A stretch of DNA of 36,628 bases, taken from Verrucomicrobiota bacterium (GTDB taxonomy: Bacteria > Verrucomicrobiota > Verrucomicrobiia > Limisphaerales > UBA8199). The stretch is from positions 1 to 36,628 of the forward strand of contig JARKQH010000426.1 in the NCBI GenBank assembly GCA_029974925.1. The letters run 5' to 3'. The notes under the pieces are model-generated. The model saw nothing but the letters and a program-made list of their open reading frames with translations, was not told the DNA's origin and did not search any database. The position numbers and the translations under genes were made by a program. Of the stretch, positions 8,301 to 16,140 are shown one piece after another (position 1 is the first letter of the stretch; every line of letters begins with the position of its first letter).

Positions 8301-9977
8301 CCGGCCTCGCTGACCAAATCCAACACCGGCACGCTCACCATCAACACTCTCAACAACGCCTATACCGGAAAAACGACCCTCGCCGGGGGGACGGTTGTGG
8401 TGTCGGAACTGGATGCCGCCGGCTACCCGAGCCCGCTGGGCGCGGCCGGTCCAAGCCCCACCAACCTGGTGCTGGCCGGCAGCCCCACCTTGCGCGTCCT
8501 GGGCCAGTCCTATACTGACCGCGGCCTGACCTTGGGTGCCGGCACCAACACCCTGGACGTTTACAACGCCGGCGAGCAGGTGACCTTGGCCGGTTTGCTC
8601 ACCGGTCCCGGCGCGCTCCAGAAAACCGGGCCAGGCACGCTCGCGCTCACCCGCAGCAACAATTTCTCCGGCGTCACCATCCTGCAGGCGGGCACGCTCT
8701 CGCTCGGCGGCGACGACGCCAACCAATACGGCTTCGGCGCGGGGGGAACCGGCACGGTGATTCTCCAGGGCGGCACGCTGACGATGTTCGACAATTCGAG
8801 CTCTTACAACAGCATTTACTGGACGGTCCACGTGCCGACCGGCTCGACGGCCACGCTTAACGCCGACAGCCGCGTGGATTACCGCGGCGCCCTCACGGGC
8901 GGCGGCACCTTGACCTTCCGCGTGCCCTACGTCCGCACCACCCTTTACGGCAACTGGTCCGGCTTCACCGGTCAGCTCAACGTCACCACCGACAGCGACG
9001 GGGGGGACTTCCGGGTCAGCAACAGCTACGGCTATGCTGGCGCGTCCGTGCATCTCGCCAGCCTGGTGAGCGCTTACCACACCACGGCGGGCTCCAGTGT
9101 GGCATTCGGCGCGCTGTCCGGCGTCGCGGGCTCGAAGCTGTCCAATGCCGCGTGGACGGTCGGAGCGAGAAACACTAACAGCACCTTTGCAGGCACCATC
9201 GCCGGCAATTCGATCACCAAGGTCGGCACGGGCACCTGGACCCTGACCGGCTCGAATTACTACGCCGGTCCAACGCTCGTCAGCGGCGGCACGCTCATAG
9301 TCAATGGAGACCACCGCGCGGCCACGGGGGCAGTGACGGTTGCCTGGGGCGCGACGCTGGCCGGCACGGGCCTCATTGGCGGTCCGGCCACCATTCAGAA
9401 CGGTGGCACCCTCTCACCCGGCAGCAATTCAATCGGCACCCTGACGTTCGCCGGCAGCCTGAACCTGCAGGCCGGCTGCACGAACCTGGTTGAAATCAAC
9501 AAAACGACCGGAACGGCGGACCGCGTGGCCGTGGCCGGCGCGCTGCAGCTCGGCGGCGTGACGATCGTTACCAATCGTTCCGGCACCCTGGCGGCGGGCG
9601 ACTCTTTTCAGTTGTTCGACGCCGGCTCGTTCGCCGGGTCTTTTCAAATGCTGCTCCTCCCCCCGCTGCCATCTCCGCTGGCGTGGAACACGAACTCGCT
9701 CGCCACCAGCGGCCTGATTTCCGTCGTCACCCGCCCGGTTCCAGCTCCGCCTCGAGTGGCTTTGGGGATCCTGACCAACGGCGCGCTGGTTTTCACGGGC
9801 ACCGGGGGTGTCGCTCAGGCCACCTTCCACCTGCTGGGCTCGTCGAATGTGGCGGCGCCCTTGAGCTCGTGGGAACGTCTTTTGACCAACCAATTCGATG
9901 AACAGGGCAACTTCATTTTCACGCATCTGCCGAATCCGGCCTGGCGCCAGGGCTTTTACCGGCTCCAAGTGCCTTAA
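5373..9977 (+). CDS. PL11 rhamnogalacturonan lyase fused to PATR repeats
   Basis: This 1534-residue exported protein begins at an ATG preceded by a G-rich ribosome-binding stretch (5363-5370); the signal peptide ends near A-H-A-Q (residue 41). Residues about 42-620 match family PL11 rhamnogalacturonan lyases (YesW/YesX type): RQMERLGRGLVVLRT, SWRLLATDP, IAFNVYRS, DFDGDGEYD, DLDGDHRAEVVVR, LGDWREEFV, YYLGNDMPP. These enzymes cut the rhamnose-galacturonic acid backbone of RG-I by beta-elimination. From about residue 625 on, the sequence becomes PATR beta-strand repeats, clearest near residues 700-750, 966-1015, 1070-1112 and 1269-1312, with a second W-T-G-G-S-G-G-N-A-W module at about 905. There is no autotransporter barrel. 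The C-terminus ends in GFYRLQVP, like the PATR protein at the left edge. Repeats probably hold the enzyme at the surface or bind the wall (inference). Confidence 0.9.
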   Translation: MRGSVARWPGRPASRRGKTGGLLRVLLAALLVADAVPAHAQRQMERLGRGLVVLRTATSQAYLSWRLLATDPEEIAFNVYRSTGGAAPIKINQGAPVSQTTDFLDTTANFAVSNAWLVAPVIGGIEQAPCPPARLPPNPPVRQHLNLPLQTPVNDGLNYDVKFCWVGDFDGDGEYDYLVDRTATTGSSRQYLQAYLRDGTLLWQVDMGPLSTNRSNAYEPDAAAISVGDKDNLTVYDLDGDHRAEVVVRVANGTVLPGNLTVTTNNNVAQFLSILDGLTGVERARALLPNPYFADGPLNCHAGIAYFDGIHPSIVFSGENRVGTGPFQRLSVAWDFRDGKLTRRWLYQTPPGQNDEEGHQLRIADANHDGQDDLIRIGSVVTDSNGVPVTLYSTELGHGDRYHVSDLDPDRPGLEMFAIQQSNPTLLATALQDLGSGILYKKWHAGAVTDVGRGLTVDLHPGHRGSEVFSTQPGMFDARGLKIGNAKPWPWEGLWWNADLCREFFAARDGSGLRPCVNRWDYTSETETLIYNVHTEGVHSAYGARPAFFGDILGDWREEFVVVADDYSALRIYSTSTPATNRIYCLMQNPQYRVQCTFKGYYQASYPDYYLGNDMPPIPIPPVSDAQLVWRGGGANVWDEASTANWLTNNLWISNTVKVPFVSGASVLFDVTGSNHAAVTLAGSLQPASVRVWSPADYTFAGPGELSGAMALTKAGAGRLIFNGTNRYTGRTLIGEGSLTVNGWLPFSPVTVRGGVWRDGRLCGTGVIGSAVRIEEGGGLSPGQGTNSPGTLTLSNHLTLAGRTLSHFDLSDDPAGTVKTNDLVVVAGNLVLAGTNALVIHRLDGALAQGSVYPLIAYSGALVGNLTNLTVVGLTGVPCALTNPPGQIALFVKSHRPPATVTWTGGSGGNAWDLLTTSNWLNGAAKDRFAPNDHVRFDNLGTSNLTVTLAGDLNPATVVVDSTANYTLAGDGAIVGPASLTKSNTGTLTINTLNNAYTGKTTLAGGTVVVSELDAAGYPSPLGAAGPSPTNLVLAGSPTLRVLGQSYTDRGLTLGAGTNTLDVYNAGEQVTLAGLLTGPGALQKTGPGTLALTRSNNFSGVTILQAGTLSLGGDDANQYGFGAGGTGTVILQGGTLTMFDNSSSYNSIYWTVHVPTGSTATLNADSRVDYRGALTGGGTLTFRVPYVRTTLYGNWSGFTGQLNVTTDSDGGDFRVSNSYGYAGASVHLASLVSAYHTTAGSSVAFGALSGVAGSKLSNAAWTVGARNTNSTFAGTIAGNSITKVGTGTWTLTGSNYYAGPTLVSGGTLIVNGDHRAATGAVTVAWGATLAGTGLIGGPATIQNGGTLSPGSNSIGTLTFAGSLNLQAGCTNLVEINKTTGTADRVAVAGALQLGGVTIVTNRSGTLAAGDSFQLFDAGSFAGSFQMLLLPPLPSPLAWNTNSLATSGLISVVTRPVPAPPRVALGILTNGALVFTGTGGVAQATFHLLGSSNVAAPLSSWERLLTNQFDEQGNFIFTHLPNPAWRQGFYRLQVP

Positions 9978-10010
9978 CGCCTCTTCCAGAAACGCCAGGA
10001 GGGCTCGACA

Positions 10011-10026
10011 GGCCGCTTGGGCGGCC
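10011..10026 (+). terminator. Short GC hairpin after PL11 gene
   Basis: GGCCGC (10011-10016) pairs with GCGGCC (10021-10026) around TTGG. It lies in the 97-base gap between the PL11 stop and the GH2 start, followed by a GGAAA-c-TTTCC inverted repeat but no T-run. It could attenuate transcription into GH2 or stabilise the upstream mRNA. The evidence is structural only. Confidence 0.3.
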
Positions 10027-10074
10027 GGAAACTTTCCCTCTCCATGCCGGGCGACAACTCATAAAGTGACCCGT

Positions 10075-13000
10075 ATGAAAACGCTGCTGCCATTGCTCTT
10101 GCTCTCCGTGGCCACGGGTTTGGCAGTGGGCGCCCCTCCGCTGCACACAGCACCCGCCGCTCTGGACCTGAGTGGCGCGTGGCGGTTTGCCTTGGACCGG
10201 GCCGATGTCGGCCTCCCGGAGGCCTGGTTCGAGCGTCGCCTGCCCGAGGCGATCCAACTGCCCGGCGTGCTCCAGGCCCAGGGTTATGGCGATGAAATCA
10301 GCACCAACACCCCGTGGGTCCTCTCGCTCTACGACAAAAACTGGTTCCTCCGTGAGGACTACAAGCCCTACGCCGGGCCGGCACCGGTCAAGGTCCCTTT
10401 TCTATCCCAACCCCCGCGTCACTATCTGGGCGTGGCCTGGTATCAGCGCGACATCGAGATTCCCCGCCACTGGATGGGACGACGGATCGAGCTGTTTCTG
10501 GAACGCGCGCGGTGGGAGACGCGGGCCTGGCTGGATCAGCGGTTGCTGGGGACCAACAACTCGCTCTGTGTCCCCCATGTCTTCGAAGCAGGGATCATTG
10601 GCGACGGCCCCGGCCAGATTCGACCCGGCACCCATCAACTGACCGTGCGGGTGGACAACCGCATGCTCATGAATTATCGCCCCGACGCCCATGCCGTGAG
10701 CGACTCGCTGGGCAGCACGTGGAATGGCATCGTGGGACGAATCGAGTTGCGCAGCACGCCCCCGGTCTGGCTCGACGAGGTCCGCGTCCGGCCGAATGCC
10801 GCCGCCAAAAGCATCGCGCTGACCGCCCGGCTCAAGAACATTTCGGGCCTGCCGGTTTCGGGAAAAATCTCTTATGAGATCGAAGCCGGAGCCGGAGCCG
10901 CGAAACTCAACTTACCGGCGCGCAGCCGGAACTTCCATGCCGCTGCGCCCAGCCTGGACCTTGTCCTCGAAGAGGACTGGCCCCTCGGAGCGGACGCAAA
11001 ATGCTGGGATGAATTCTCCACCCCGCTCTATCGGCTGCGGCTCACGCTGCGGGGTGAGATGGGCGATTCCGCGTCCCGGGTGGAACACGAACTCGGCATC
11101 TCCTTTGGTCTTCGCGATATCCAAGCCGCCGGCCAGGAGCTCCTCGTCAACGGGCGCCCCACCCACCTGCGCGGAACGCATCACGGCGGCGATTTCCCTC
11201 TCACCGGCCACCCGCCGTGCGACCTCGAGTATTGGGAGGGATTGTGGCGAACGTGCAAGGAGTGGGGATTGAATCACGTCCGGTTCCACTCCTTTTGCCC
11301 GCCGGAGGCGGCGTTTGAGGCCGCCGACCGCGCCGGCCTCTATCTCCAAATCGAGCCGGGCATGTGGAATGAGATCAGCCCGGGCACAGCCATGGAGAGG
11401 ATGCTGTATGCGGAAACCGAACGCATCCTCGCCGCCTATGGCAACCACCCCTCGTTCGTGCTGATGTCCGCCAGCAACGAAGCCAAGGGCCGGTGGAAGG
11501 ACGCGTTGCCCCGTTGGGTCAATCATTTTCGAAATCAAGACTCCCGCCGCCTTTACACCCCGGACACCGGCTGGTCGCTCATTGACGAACCCGGCCCGGT
11601 CGAGGGCGCCGATTTTCTCGCCGTCCACCGCATCGGCCCGAACATGCTGCGCGGGCCCTCGGCCTGGTTCGGCCGGGACTACGCCCGCTCCCTGCGCGGC
11701 GTCAATGTGCCGGTTGTCGCCCATGAGTTGGGGCAGTGGTGCGCTTATCCGGACTTCGAGGTCATCCGGAAGTTCACCGGCTATCTTCGGCCGGGCAACT
11801 TCGAGATATTCCGCGACTCGCTTGCCGGCCGGGGTTTGCTGGAGCAGAACCGGGAGCTGGCCCGGGCCTCGGGCCGGTTTCAGTTCCTTTGCTACAAGGA
11901 GGAGATTGAAGCCAACCTGCGCACGCCGGGGCTGGCCGGCTTCCAATTGCTGGATTTGCACGATTACCTCGGCCAGGGAACCGCCCTGGTTGGATTACTT
12001 GACGCCTTCTGGGAACCCAAGTCCTGCGCCACGGCCGCCGAGTTCCGGCGTTTCTGCGGCCCCACTGTTCCTCTGGCCCGTTTGACGCGCCGCGTGTTCA
12101 CCCCGGCGGACCCGTTCGAGGCGCCGGTCGAGATCGCCCATTACGGCCCCGCCCCGCTGACGAATGCCAGCGTCAGTTGGCGGATTCTCAACGCCAGCGG
12201 CGCCGTCGTTCGCAGCGGGCAGTGGCCGGCCCGGACACTTCCCCACGGCAGGACGGCTTTGCCCGGCGCGGTCACCGCCAGTCTTGACGGGCTGCCGGCT
12301 CCCGCTGCCTATCGGCTGGTCGTCAGGATCGAGCCCGCGTTGTCCGCTGTCACCGGTTCGGCTCAGTCCATCGTCGCGCCGGCTGCCGTGTCCGTCTTGG
12401 AGAACGACTGGAAGTTCTTTCTCTATCCGCCGCCGGATGCAGCCTTGACGCCGCCGGACATTCTCGTGACCACCTCGTGGAACGCGGCCGAAGCCCGGCT
12501 GGCCGCCGGGGGCAAGGTGCTGTTCCTCCCCCAAGCCGCCAGCCTCGACTGGAGCTGCCCGCCGCTCGATAATGTGCCCATTTTTTGGAACCGGCTCATG
12601 AACCCCGGCTGGAGCCGCATGCTGGGGCTTTGGTGCCAGGCCGGTCATCCCGCCCTGGCCCAATTCCCCACCGACTTCCACTGCGACTGGCAATGGACCG
12701 AGCTGCTGCGCCGGGCGCGGGCGATCAACCTCGACCGGTTGCCCCGCCGGCTGCAGCCCATCGTGCAGGCCGTGGATGACTGGAACCGGAACTACAAGCT
12801 TGGCGTGCTTTTTGAATGCAAAGTCGGCCCCGGCCGTTTGCTGGTGTGTTCGCTGGACCTCCAGAACGACGTGGCCTCCAGGCCTGTGGCCGCCCAGTTG
12901 CGCCGCTCGCTCCTGGCGTACATGGCCGGCACGCGGTTTGATCCCGAGGTGTCCGTTTCCCCCGCCGATCTCCGGGAGTTTCTGTTTGACACGCAGATCA

Positions 13001-13512
13001 TGCGGAAGCTCGGCGCCCAGGCGCGGGCCGGGGGGGCGGATGCGGCCGCGTTGCTCGACGGCGACCCCAACACCTTCTGGATCGCCGGCGGCGGCCGGCG
13101 CGGCGCCCCGGAACGCGGGCATCCCCACGAGATTATCATCCAGTTCCCCCGCCCCGTCCCCGTCCAAGGCGTCGTGCTGTTGAACCGTCAAAACGACCGC
13201 GATCATTTGGGCGACATTCGCGGCTACCGGCTCGACGCCGGCGAGGATGGCTCAACCTGGCGGGAAATTGCCCGCGGCGAGCTGGCTTCGACCTGGAACC
13301 CCCAGAGAGTGGCATTCAGCGCGCCCATCACCGCGCGCTTTCTGAAGCTGACCGCCCTCTCCGGCTTCGGCGCCGATGCCACCGCCGCCCTCGCCGAGTT
13401 TGCCGTCCTTTACGCCGGCCCGGCCCTGCCGGAGACTCCTCCCGGCAGGCCGGCCGAATCCCAACGTTCCCGCAGCACCTCGACCGATGTGGACGAGGGC
13501 ACTTCTCCGTGA
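10075..13512 (+). CDS. GH2 family glycoside hydrolase with C-terminal discoidin-like domain
   Basis: This 1145-residue exported protein starts at ATG 10075, giving signal peptide MKTLLPLLLLSVATGLAVGA. It opens with the GH2 sugar-binding jelly roll (LDLSGAWRFALD at about 28; YLGVAWYQRDIEIP at about 120), then immunoglobulin-like and TIM-barrel domains. The likely acid/base is Glu469 in MSASNEAKG, equivalent to the conserved N-E; the likely nucleophile is Glu551 in VVAHELGQW. Residues about 980-1112 look like an F5/8 type C (discoidin/CBM32-like) module, with ALLDGDPNTFW, VVLLNRQNDRD and FLKLTALSGF. Retaining exo-action on beta-galactoside, beta-glucuronide or related side chains of RG-I is plausible from context, but the sugar cannot be read from the sequence. 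The CE12 gene starts directly at its stop. Confidence 0.85.
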   Translation: MKTLLPLLLLSVATGLAVGAPPLHTAPAALDLSGAWRFALDRADVGLPEAWFERRLPEAIQLPGVLQAQGYGDEISTNTPWVLSLYDKNWFLREDYKPYAGPAPVKVPFLSQPPRHYLGVAWYQRDIEIPRHWMGRRIELFLERARWETRAWLDQRLLGTNNSLCVPHVFEAGIIGDGPGQIRPGTHQLTVRVDNRMLMNYRPDAHAVSDSLGSTWNGIVGRIELRSTPPVWLDEVRVRPNAAAKSIALTARLKNISGLPVSGKISYEIEAGAGAAKLNLPARSRNFHAAAPSLDLVLEEDWPLGADAKCWDEFSTPLYRLRLTLRGEMGDSASRVEHELGISFGLRDIQAAGQELLVNGRPTHLRGTHHGGDFPLTGHPPCDLEYWEGLWRTCKEWGLNHVRFHSFCPPEAAFEAADRAGLYLQIEPGMWNEISPGTAMERMLYAETERILAAYGNHPSFVLMSASNEAKGRWKDALPRWVNHFRNQDSRRLYTPDTGWSLIDEPGPVEGADFLAVHRIGPNMLRGPSAWFGRDYARSLRGVNVPVVAHELGQWCAYPDFEVIRKFTGYLRPGNFEIFRDSLAGRGLLEQNRELARASGRFQFLCYKEEIEANLRTPGLAGFQLLDLHDYLGQGTALVGLLDAFWEPKSCATAAEFRRFCGPTVPLARLTRRVFTPADPFEAPVEIAHYGPAPLTNASVSWRILNASGAVVRSGQWPARTLPHGRTALPGAVTASLDGLPAPAAYRLVVRIEPALSAVTGSAQSIVAPAAVSVLENDWKFFLYPPPDAALTPPDILVTTSWNAAEARLAAGGKVLFLPQAASLDWSCPPLDNVPIFWNRLMNPGWSRMLGLWCQAGHPALAQFPTDFHCDWQWTELLRRARAINLDRLPRRLQPIVQAVDDWNRNYKLGVLFECKVGPGRLLVCSLDLQNDVASRPVAAQLRRSLLAYMAGTRFDPEVSVSPADLREFLFDTQIMRKLGAQARAGGADAAALLDGDPNTFWIAGGGRRGAPERGHPHEIIIQFPRPVPVQGVVLLNRQNDRDHLGDIRGYRLDAGEDGSTWREIARGELASTWNPQRVAFSAPITARFLKLTALSGFGADATAALAEFAVLYAGPALPETPPGRPAESQRSRSTSTDVDEGTSP

Positions 13513-13514
13513 CC

Positions 13515-15554
13515 ATGCGTAACGACAGATTCCAGCACCTCATCCGGTTGACAATCCTGGCCGCCAGCCTGGTCCATCCTGCCGCGCGTTGGGCGGACCT
13601 GGACACTGCCGCGCCCAAACGCCATCCCTCGCTGCCCACGGTCTTCCTGGCCGGCGACTCGACCGTCCGGAACGGCAGCGGGCGGGGCGCGGACGGGCTT
13701 TGGGGTTGGGGCAGTTATCTCGACCGGCACTTTGACACCGCGAAAATACGCATCGAGAACCGGGCCTTGGGCGGGCGCAGCAGCCGCACCTTCATAACCG
13801 AAGGGCTGTGGGACAAGGTGGTCGCGGAATTGAGGCCGGGGGATTTTGTCATCATTCAGTTCGGCCACAATGACGGGGGCGAACTGGCCAAAGGCGACCG
13901 GCCGCGCGCGTCGCTCAAAGGCGCTGGGGATGAGTCCCGGGACGTCATCATCGAAAAGACCGGCAAGCCGGAAACCGTCCACACCTACGGCTGGTATTTG
14001 CGAAAATATATTGCGGACGCCAAGGCCCGGGGCGCCACGCCCATCGTCTGCTCGCCGGTTCCGCGGAACATCTGGCGGGAAGGCCGGGTGGCTCGCGCGG
14101 CCCATGACTACGCCAAATGGGCGGCGGAGGCCGCGACGGCCGGCGGCGCGTTCTTCATTGATCTAAACGAAATGATCGCCCGCCGCTACGAGGAGATCGG
14201 GCCGGAGCGGGTCGCGGCGGAGTTCTTTACCGCCGCCGATCACACCCACACCACCCGCGCCGGGGCGGAGGAAAACGCCGCGGCGGTGGCCGAGGGCATC
14301 CGCCGTCTGGAAGACTGTCCGCTGCGCGACTTTCTGTTGCCGGTGTGGCGGTTCAGCTTTGGCGGTGAAGCGCCCTCGGGCTTCGTCCGCGTCACCCCGC
14401 AAACCGCCTATGACCCCGGCCGCGGCTTTGGCTTCCTGGAGAGCAATCCCGCCAGGCCGGACCAGCCCTCCGTGTTCGCCGTGGACCTCGAGGAAGGCAA
14501 CTACCATGTGAGGCTCCGGCTGGGCGACCCGGTGCGCCCCACCTCCACCACCATCAAAGCCGAATCCCGCCGGTTGATGATTGAAAAAGTCGAAACCGCG
14601 CCAGGCCGGTTCGAAATCCGTGCGTTCACCGTGAACGTGCGCAAGCCCGCCATCCGCACCGGCGGCACCACGCTGCTCAATCCGCGGGAAAAAGGCCCGC
14701 CTCTGGCGCCCGACTGGGACGACCACCTCACCTTCGAGTTCAACGGCGCGGCTCCCGGAGTGGCCACCATGGAAATCAAGCCGGCCCGCGAGGCCATCAC
14801 CGTCTTCCTGGCCGGGGATTCGACCGTCACCGACCAGCCCAAAGAACCTTACGCCGCCTGGGGCCAGATGCTCCCGCGCTTCTTCCAGCCCGGCGTGGCC
14901 GTTGCCAACCATGCCGAGTCCGGCCTGGCCCTCTTTTCCTTCGAACGCCAGAGGCGCCTCGAGAAAATCCTCAGCACGATGAAGCCGGGCGACTACCTCT
15001 TCATTCAATTCGGTCACAACGACCAAAAGGACAAGCGGCCGGAAGCGGGCCCCTTCACCACCTACAAAGCCAATCTCCAACGGTTCATCCAGGCGGCACG
15101 GGACCGGGGAGGCATCCCGGTGTTGGTGACTCCCATGGAGCGGCGGCGCTGGCAGGACACTGGGCCGCAAACCACGCTCGCCGACTACGCCGAAGCCGTC
15201 CGCCAAACCGCCGCGGAGGAGAGAGTTCCGCTCATTGATCTCCATGCCATGAGCTTGAAACTCTACGCCGCCCTTGGCCCCGAGGCATCCGCCAAGGCCT
15301 TCGTCCATTACCCGGCCAACAGCTTCCCGGGGCAAACCCAGCCGCTGGCGGACAACACTCATCACAGCGCTTACGGCGCTTACGAGCTGGCCCGCTGTGT
15401 GGTCGAAGGCATCAAAGCCCACCTCCCCGAACTGGCGGCTCACCTGGTCCAGGATGCCGGCTCCTTCGACCCGGCCAAACCCGATCCCCCCGCGACCGTG
15501 GTCATCCCCCGCAGCCCCCTGAGAGACAGGGCGGAAAAGCCGGCCGGAGATTGA
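13515..15554 (+). CDS. Tandem CE12 rhamnogalacturonan acetylesterase (two SGNH domains)
   Basis: Two complete SGNH/GDSL hydrolase domains of the rhamnogalacturonan acetylesterase type lie in one 679-residue exported chain. Domain 1 has GDSTV (Ser49), FGHND (Asn119) and D-H-T-H (Asp242, His245). Domain 2 has GDSTV (Ser436), FGHND (Asn502) and D-N-T-H (Asp613, His616). So both sites look catalytically intact. Between them, residues about 275-425 form a beta-rich module (FSFGGE, DLEEGNYHVRLRLGD, LTFEFNG) resembling a carbohydrate-binding or malectin-like fold. Removing acetyl groups from RG-I would open the backbone to the PL11 lyase upstream. The start could be GTG 13509, overlapping the GH2 stop, or ATG 13515; both keep the signal peptide (ILAASLVHPAARWA). 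The arrangement implies translational coupling with GH2. Confidence 0.88.
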   Translation: MRNDRFQHLIRLTILAASLVHPAARWADLDTAAPKRHPSLPTVFLAGDSTVRNGSGRGADGLWGWGSYLDRHFDTAKIRIENRALGGRSSRTFITEGLWDKVVAELRPGDFVIIQFGHNDGGELAKGDRPRASLKGAGDESRDVIIEKTGKPETVHTYGWYLRKYIADAKARGATPIVCSPVPRNIWREGRVARAAHDYAKWAAEAATAGGAFFIDLNEMIARRYEEIGPERVAAEFFTAADHTHTTRAGAEENAAAVAEGIRRLEDCPLRDFLLPVWRFSFGGEAPSGFVRVTPQTAYDPGRGFGFLESNPARPDQPSVFAVDLEEGNYHVRLRLGDPVRPTSTTIKAESRRLMIEKVETAPGRFEIRAFTVNVRKPAIRTGGTTLLNPREKGPPLAPDWDDHLTFEFNGAAPGVATMEIKPAREAITVFLAGDSTVTDQPKEPYAAWGQMLPRFFQPGVAVANHAESGLALFSFERQRRLEKILSTMKPGDYLFIQFGHNDQKDKRPEAGPFTTYKANLQRFIQAARDRGGIPVLVTPMERRRWQDTGPQTTLADYAEAVRQTAAEERVPLIDLHAMSLKLYAALGPEASAKAFVHYPANSFPGQTQPLADNTHHSAYGAYELARCVVEGIKAHLPELAAHLVQDAGSFDPAKPDPPATVVIPRSPLRDRAEKPAGD

Positions 15555-15608
15555 CCGTTATTCCCGCACCCAAGGCCGGCTCGCGCGCGCCGGTCGGCGC
15601 AGCCTGGC

Positions 15609-15653
15609 CCGTCCTTCGGACGGCCGGAGCCCGCGCAGCGGGTCACGACCCGC
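15609..15653. terminator. Cluster of hairpins between convergent genes
   Basis: CCGTCC-ttc-GGACGG (15609-15623) is followed by GCGGGT-cacg-ACCCGC (15638-15653), and an alternative CCCGC-gca-GCGGG shares part of the second. They lie between the CE12 stop and the end of the minus-strand MTH1187-family gene; the second stem covers that gene's stop codon. A bidirectional transcript end is plausible, although neither stem has a T-tract. Confidence 0.4.
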
Positions 15654-15948
15654 CCAGTTTGGCCTGCACGCTCCGCGTCTTGTCCTCCATGGTCTGCGGC
15701 CGATCCGTTCGCGTGCCCATTTTGATCGTGGTGAAAATTCGTGGGGCGCCCATCTCGTGCACCACCTCGTGGCACCGCCGAATGGCGGCGAAAACCTGGT
15801 CCCATTCGCCTTCAATGTTCGTGCCATTGGCATGCAAGGCGGTTTTCAATCCCGCCGCCGTCAGCACCTTTTCGCACGCCGCCACGTACGACGACAGGGA
15901 CACCCCCGCACCGATCGGCACCACACACAAATCAAGAATGACCTTCAT
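15643..15948 (-). CDS. MTH1187 family thiamine-binding-like protein
   Basis: This small 101-residue protein of the UPF0045/MTH1187 (thiamine-binding, PF01910) family starts MKVILDLCVVPIGAG, with the family pattern of a beta-strand followed by G-x-S-x-S-x-Y, then L-H-A-N-G-T-N-I-E-G-E-W and the ending I-K-M-G-T-R-T-D-R. Members form a ferredoxin-like fold, and some bind thiamine or its pyrimidine. No leader is present, so it should be cytoplasmic. The start is supported by a strong Shine-Dalgarno sequence 9 bases upstream. It sits alone, opposite to the CAZyme genes on both sides and divergent from the GH43-type gene. Its role in the locus is not evident. The frame stays open far upstream, but only this part is convincing protein. 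Confidence 0.88.
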   Translation of the reverse strand: MKVILDLCVVPIGAGVSLSSYVAACEKVLTAAGLKTALHANGTNIEGEWDQVFAAIRRCHEVVHEMGAPRIFTTIKMGTRTDRPQTMEDKTRSVQAKLGGS

Positions 15949-15957
15949 ATTGCCTAT

Positions 15958-15963
15958 TCCTCC
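15958..15963 (-). promoter_or_regulatory. Strong Shine-Dalgarno for the MTH1187-family gene
   Basis: GGAGGA on the minus strand lies 9 bases before ATG 15948. It fixes the start of the 101-residue protein and argues against the much longer upstream open frame. Confidence 0.7.
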
Positions 15964-16042
15964 GACAGCCCCAGCCGCCTGTCCAGTCCCGATTTGAGTC
16001 TGGCCCGGGCAGGCACCAGGTCCGGGCATGGCGCCGGGCCAT

Positions 16043-16062
16043 CGCTTGCGAACGCAAGCGTT
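16043..16062. promoter_or_regulatory. Operator-like overlapping palindromes in divergent intergenic region
   Basis: CGCTTGCG-AA-CGCAAGCG (16043-16060) is a perfect 8-bp inverted repeat. It overlaps a second one, AACGC-AA-GCGTT (16051-16062). It is placed about 80 bases before the GH43-type start and about 95 bases before the MTH1187-family start on the other strand, where an operator would be expected. It could instead be a small hairpin. No regulator gene for it is visible nearby. Confidence 0.3.
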
Positions 16063-16140
16063 GCAGCCGCAGCGAGAACGACCGAACCGCCGGAGTCCTT
16101 GATTGATTCTCTGCGGTCTCCTGTTGCACCATGGCCGGGC

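Noticed and set aside
7037-8518. 493-codon plus-strand frame inside the PL11-PATR gene
   Set aside because: Arg/Gln/Pro/His-rich composition with no domain; the other frame encodes clear PL11 and PATR motifs.
9300-9977. Autotransporter barrel at the end of the PL11-PATR protein
   Set aside because: The C-terminal residues lack alternating amphipathic strands and the usual terminal F/W barrel end; they form the FYRL-ending module instead.
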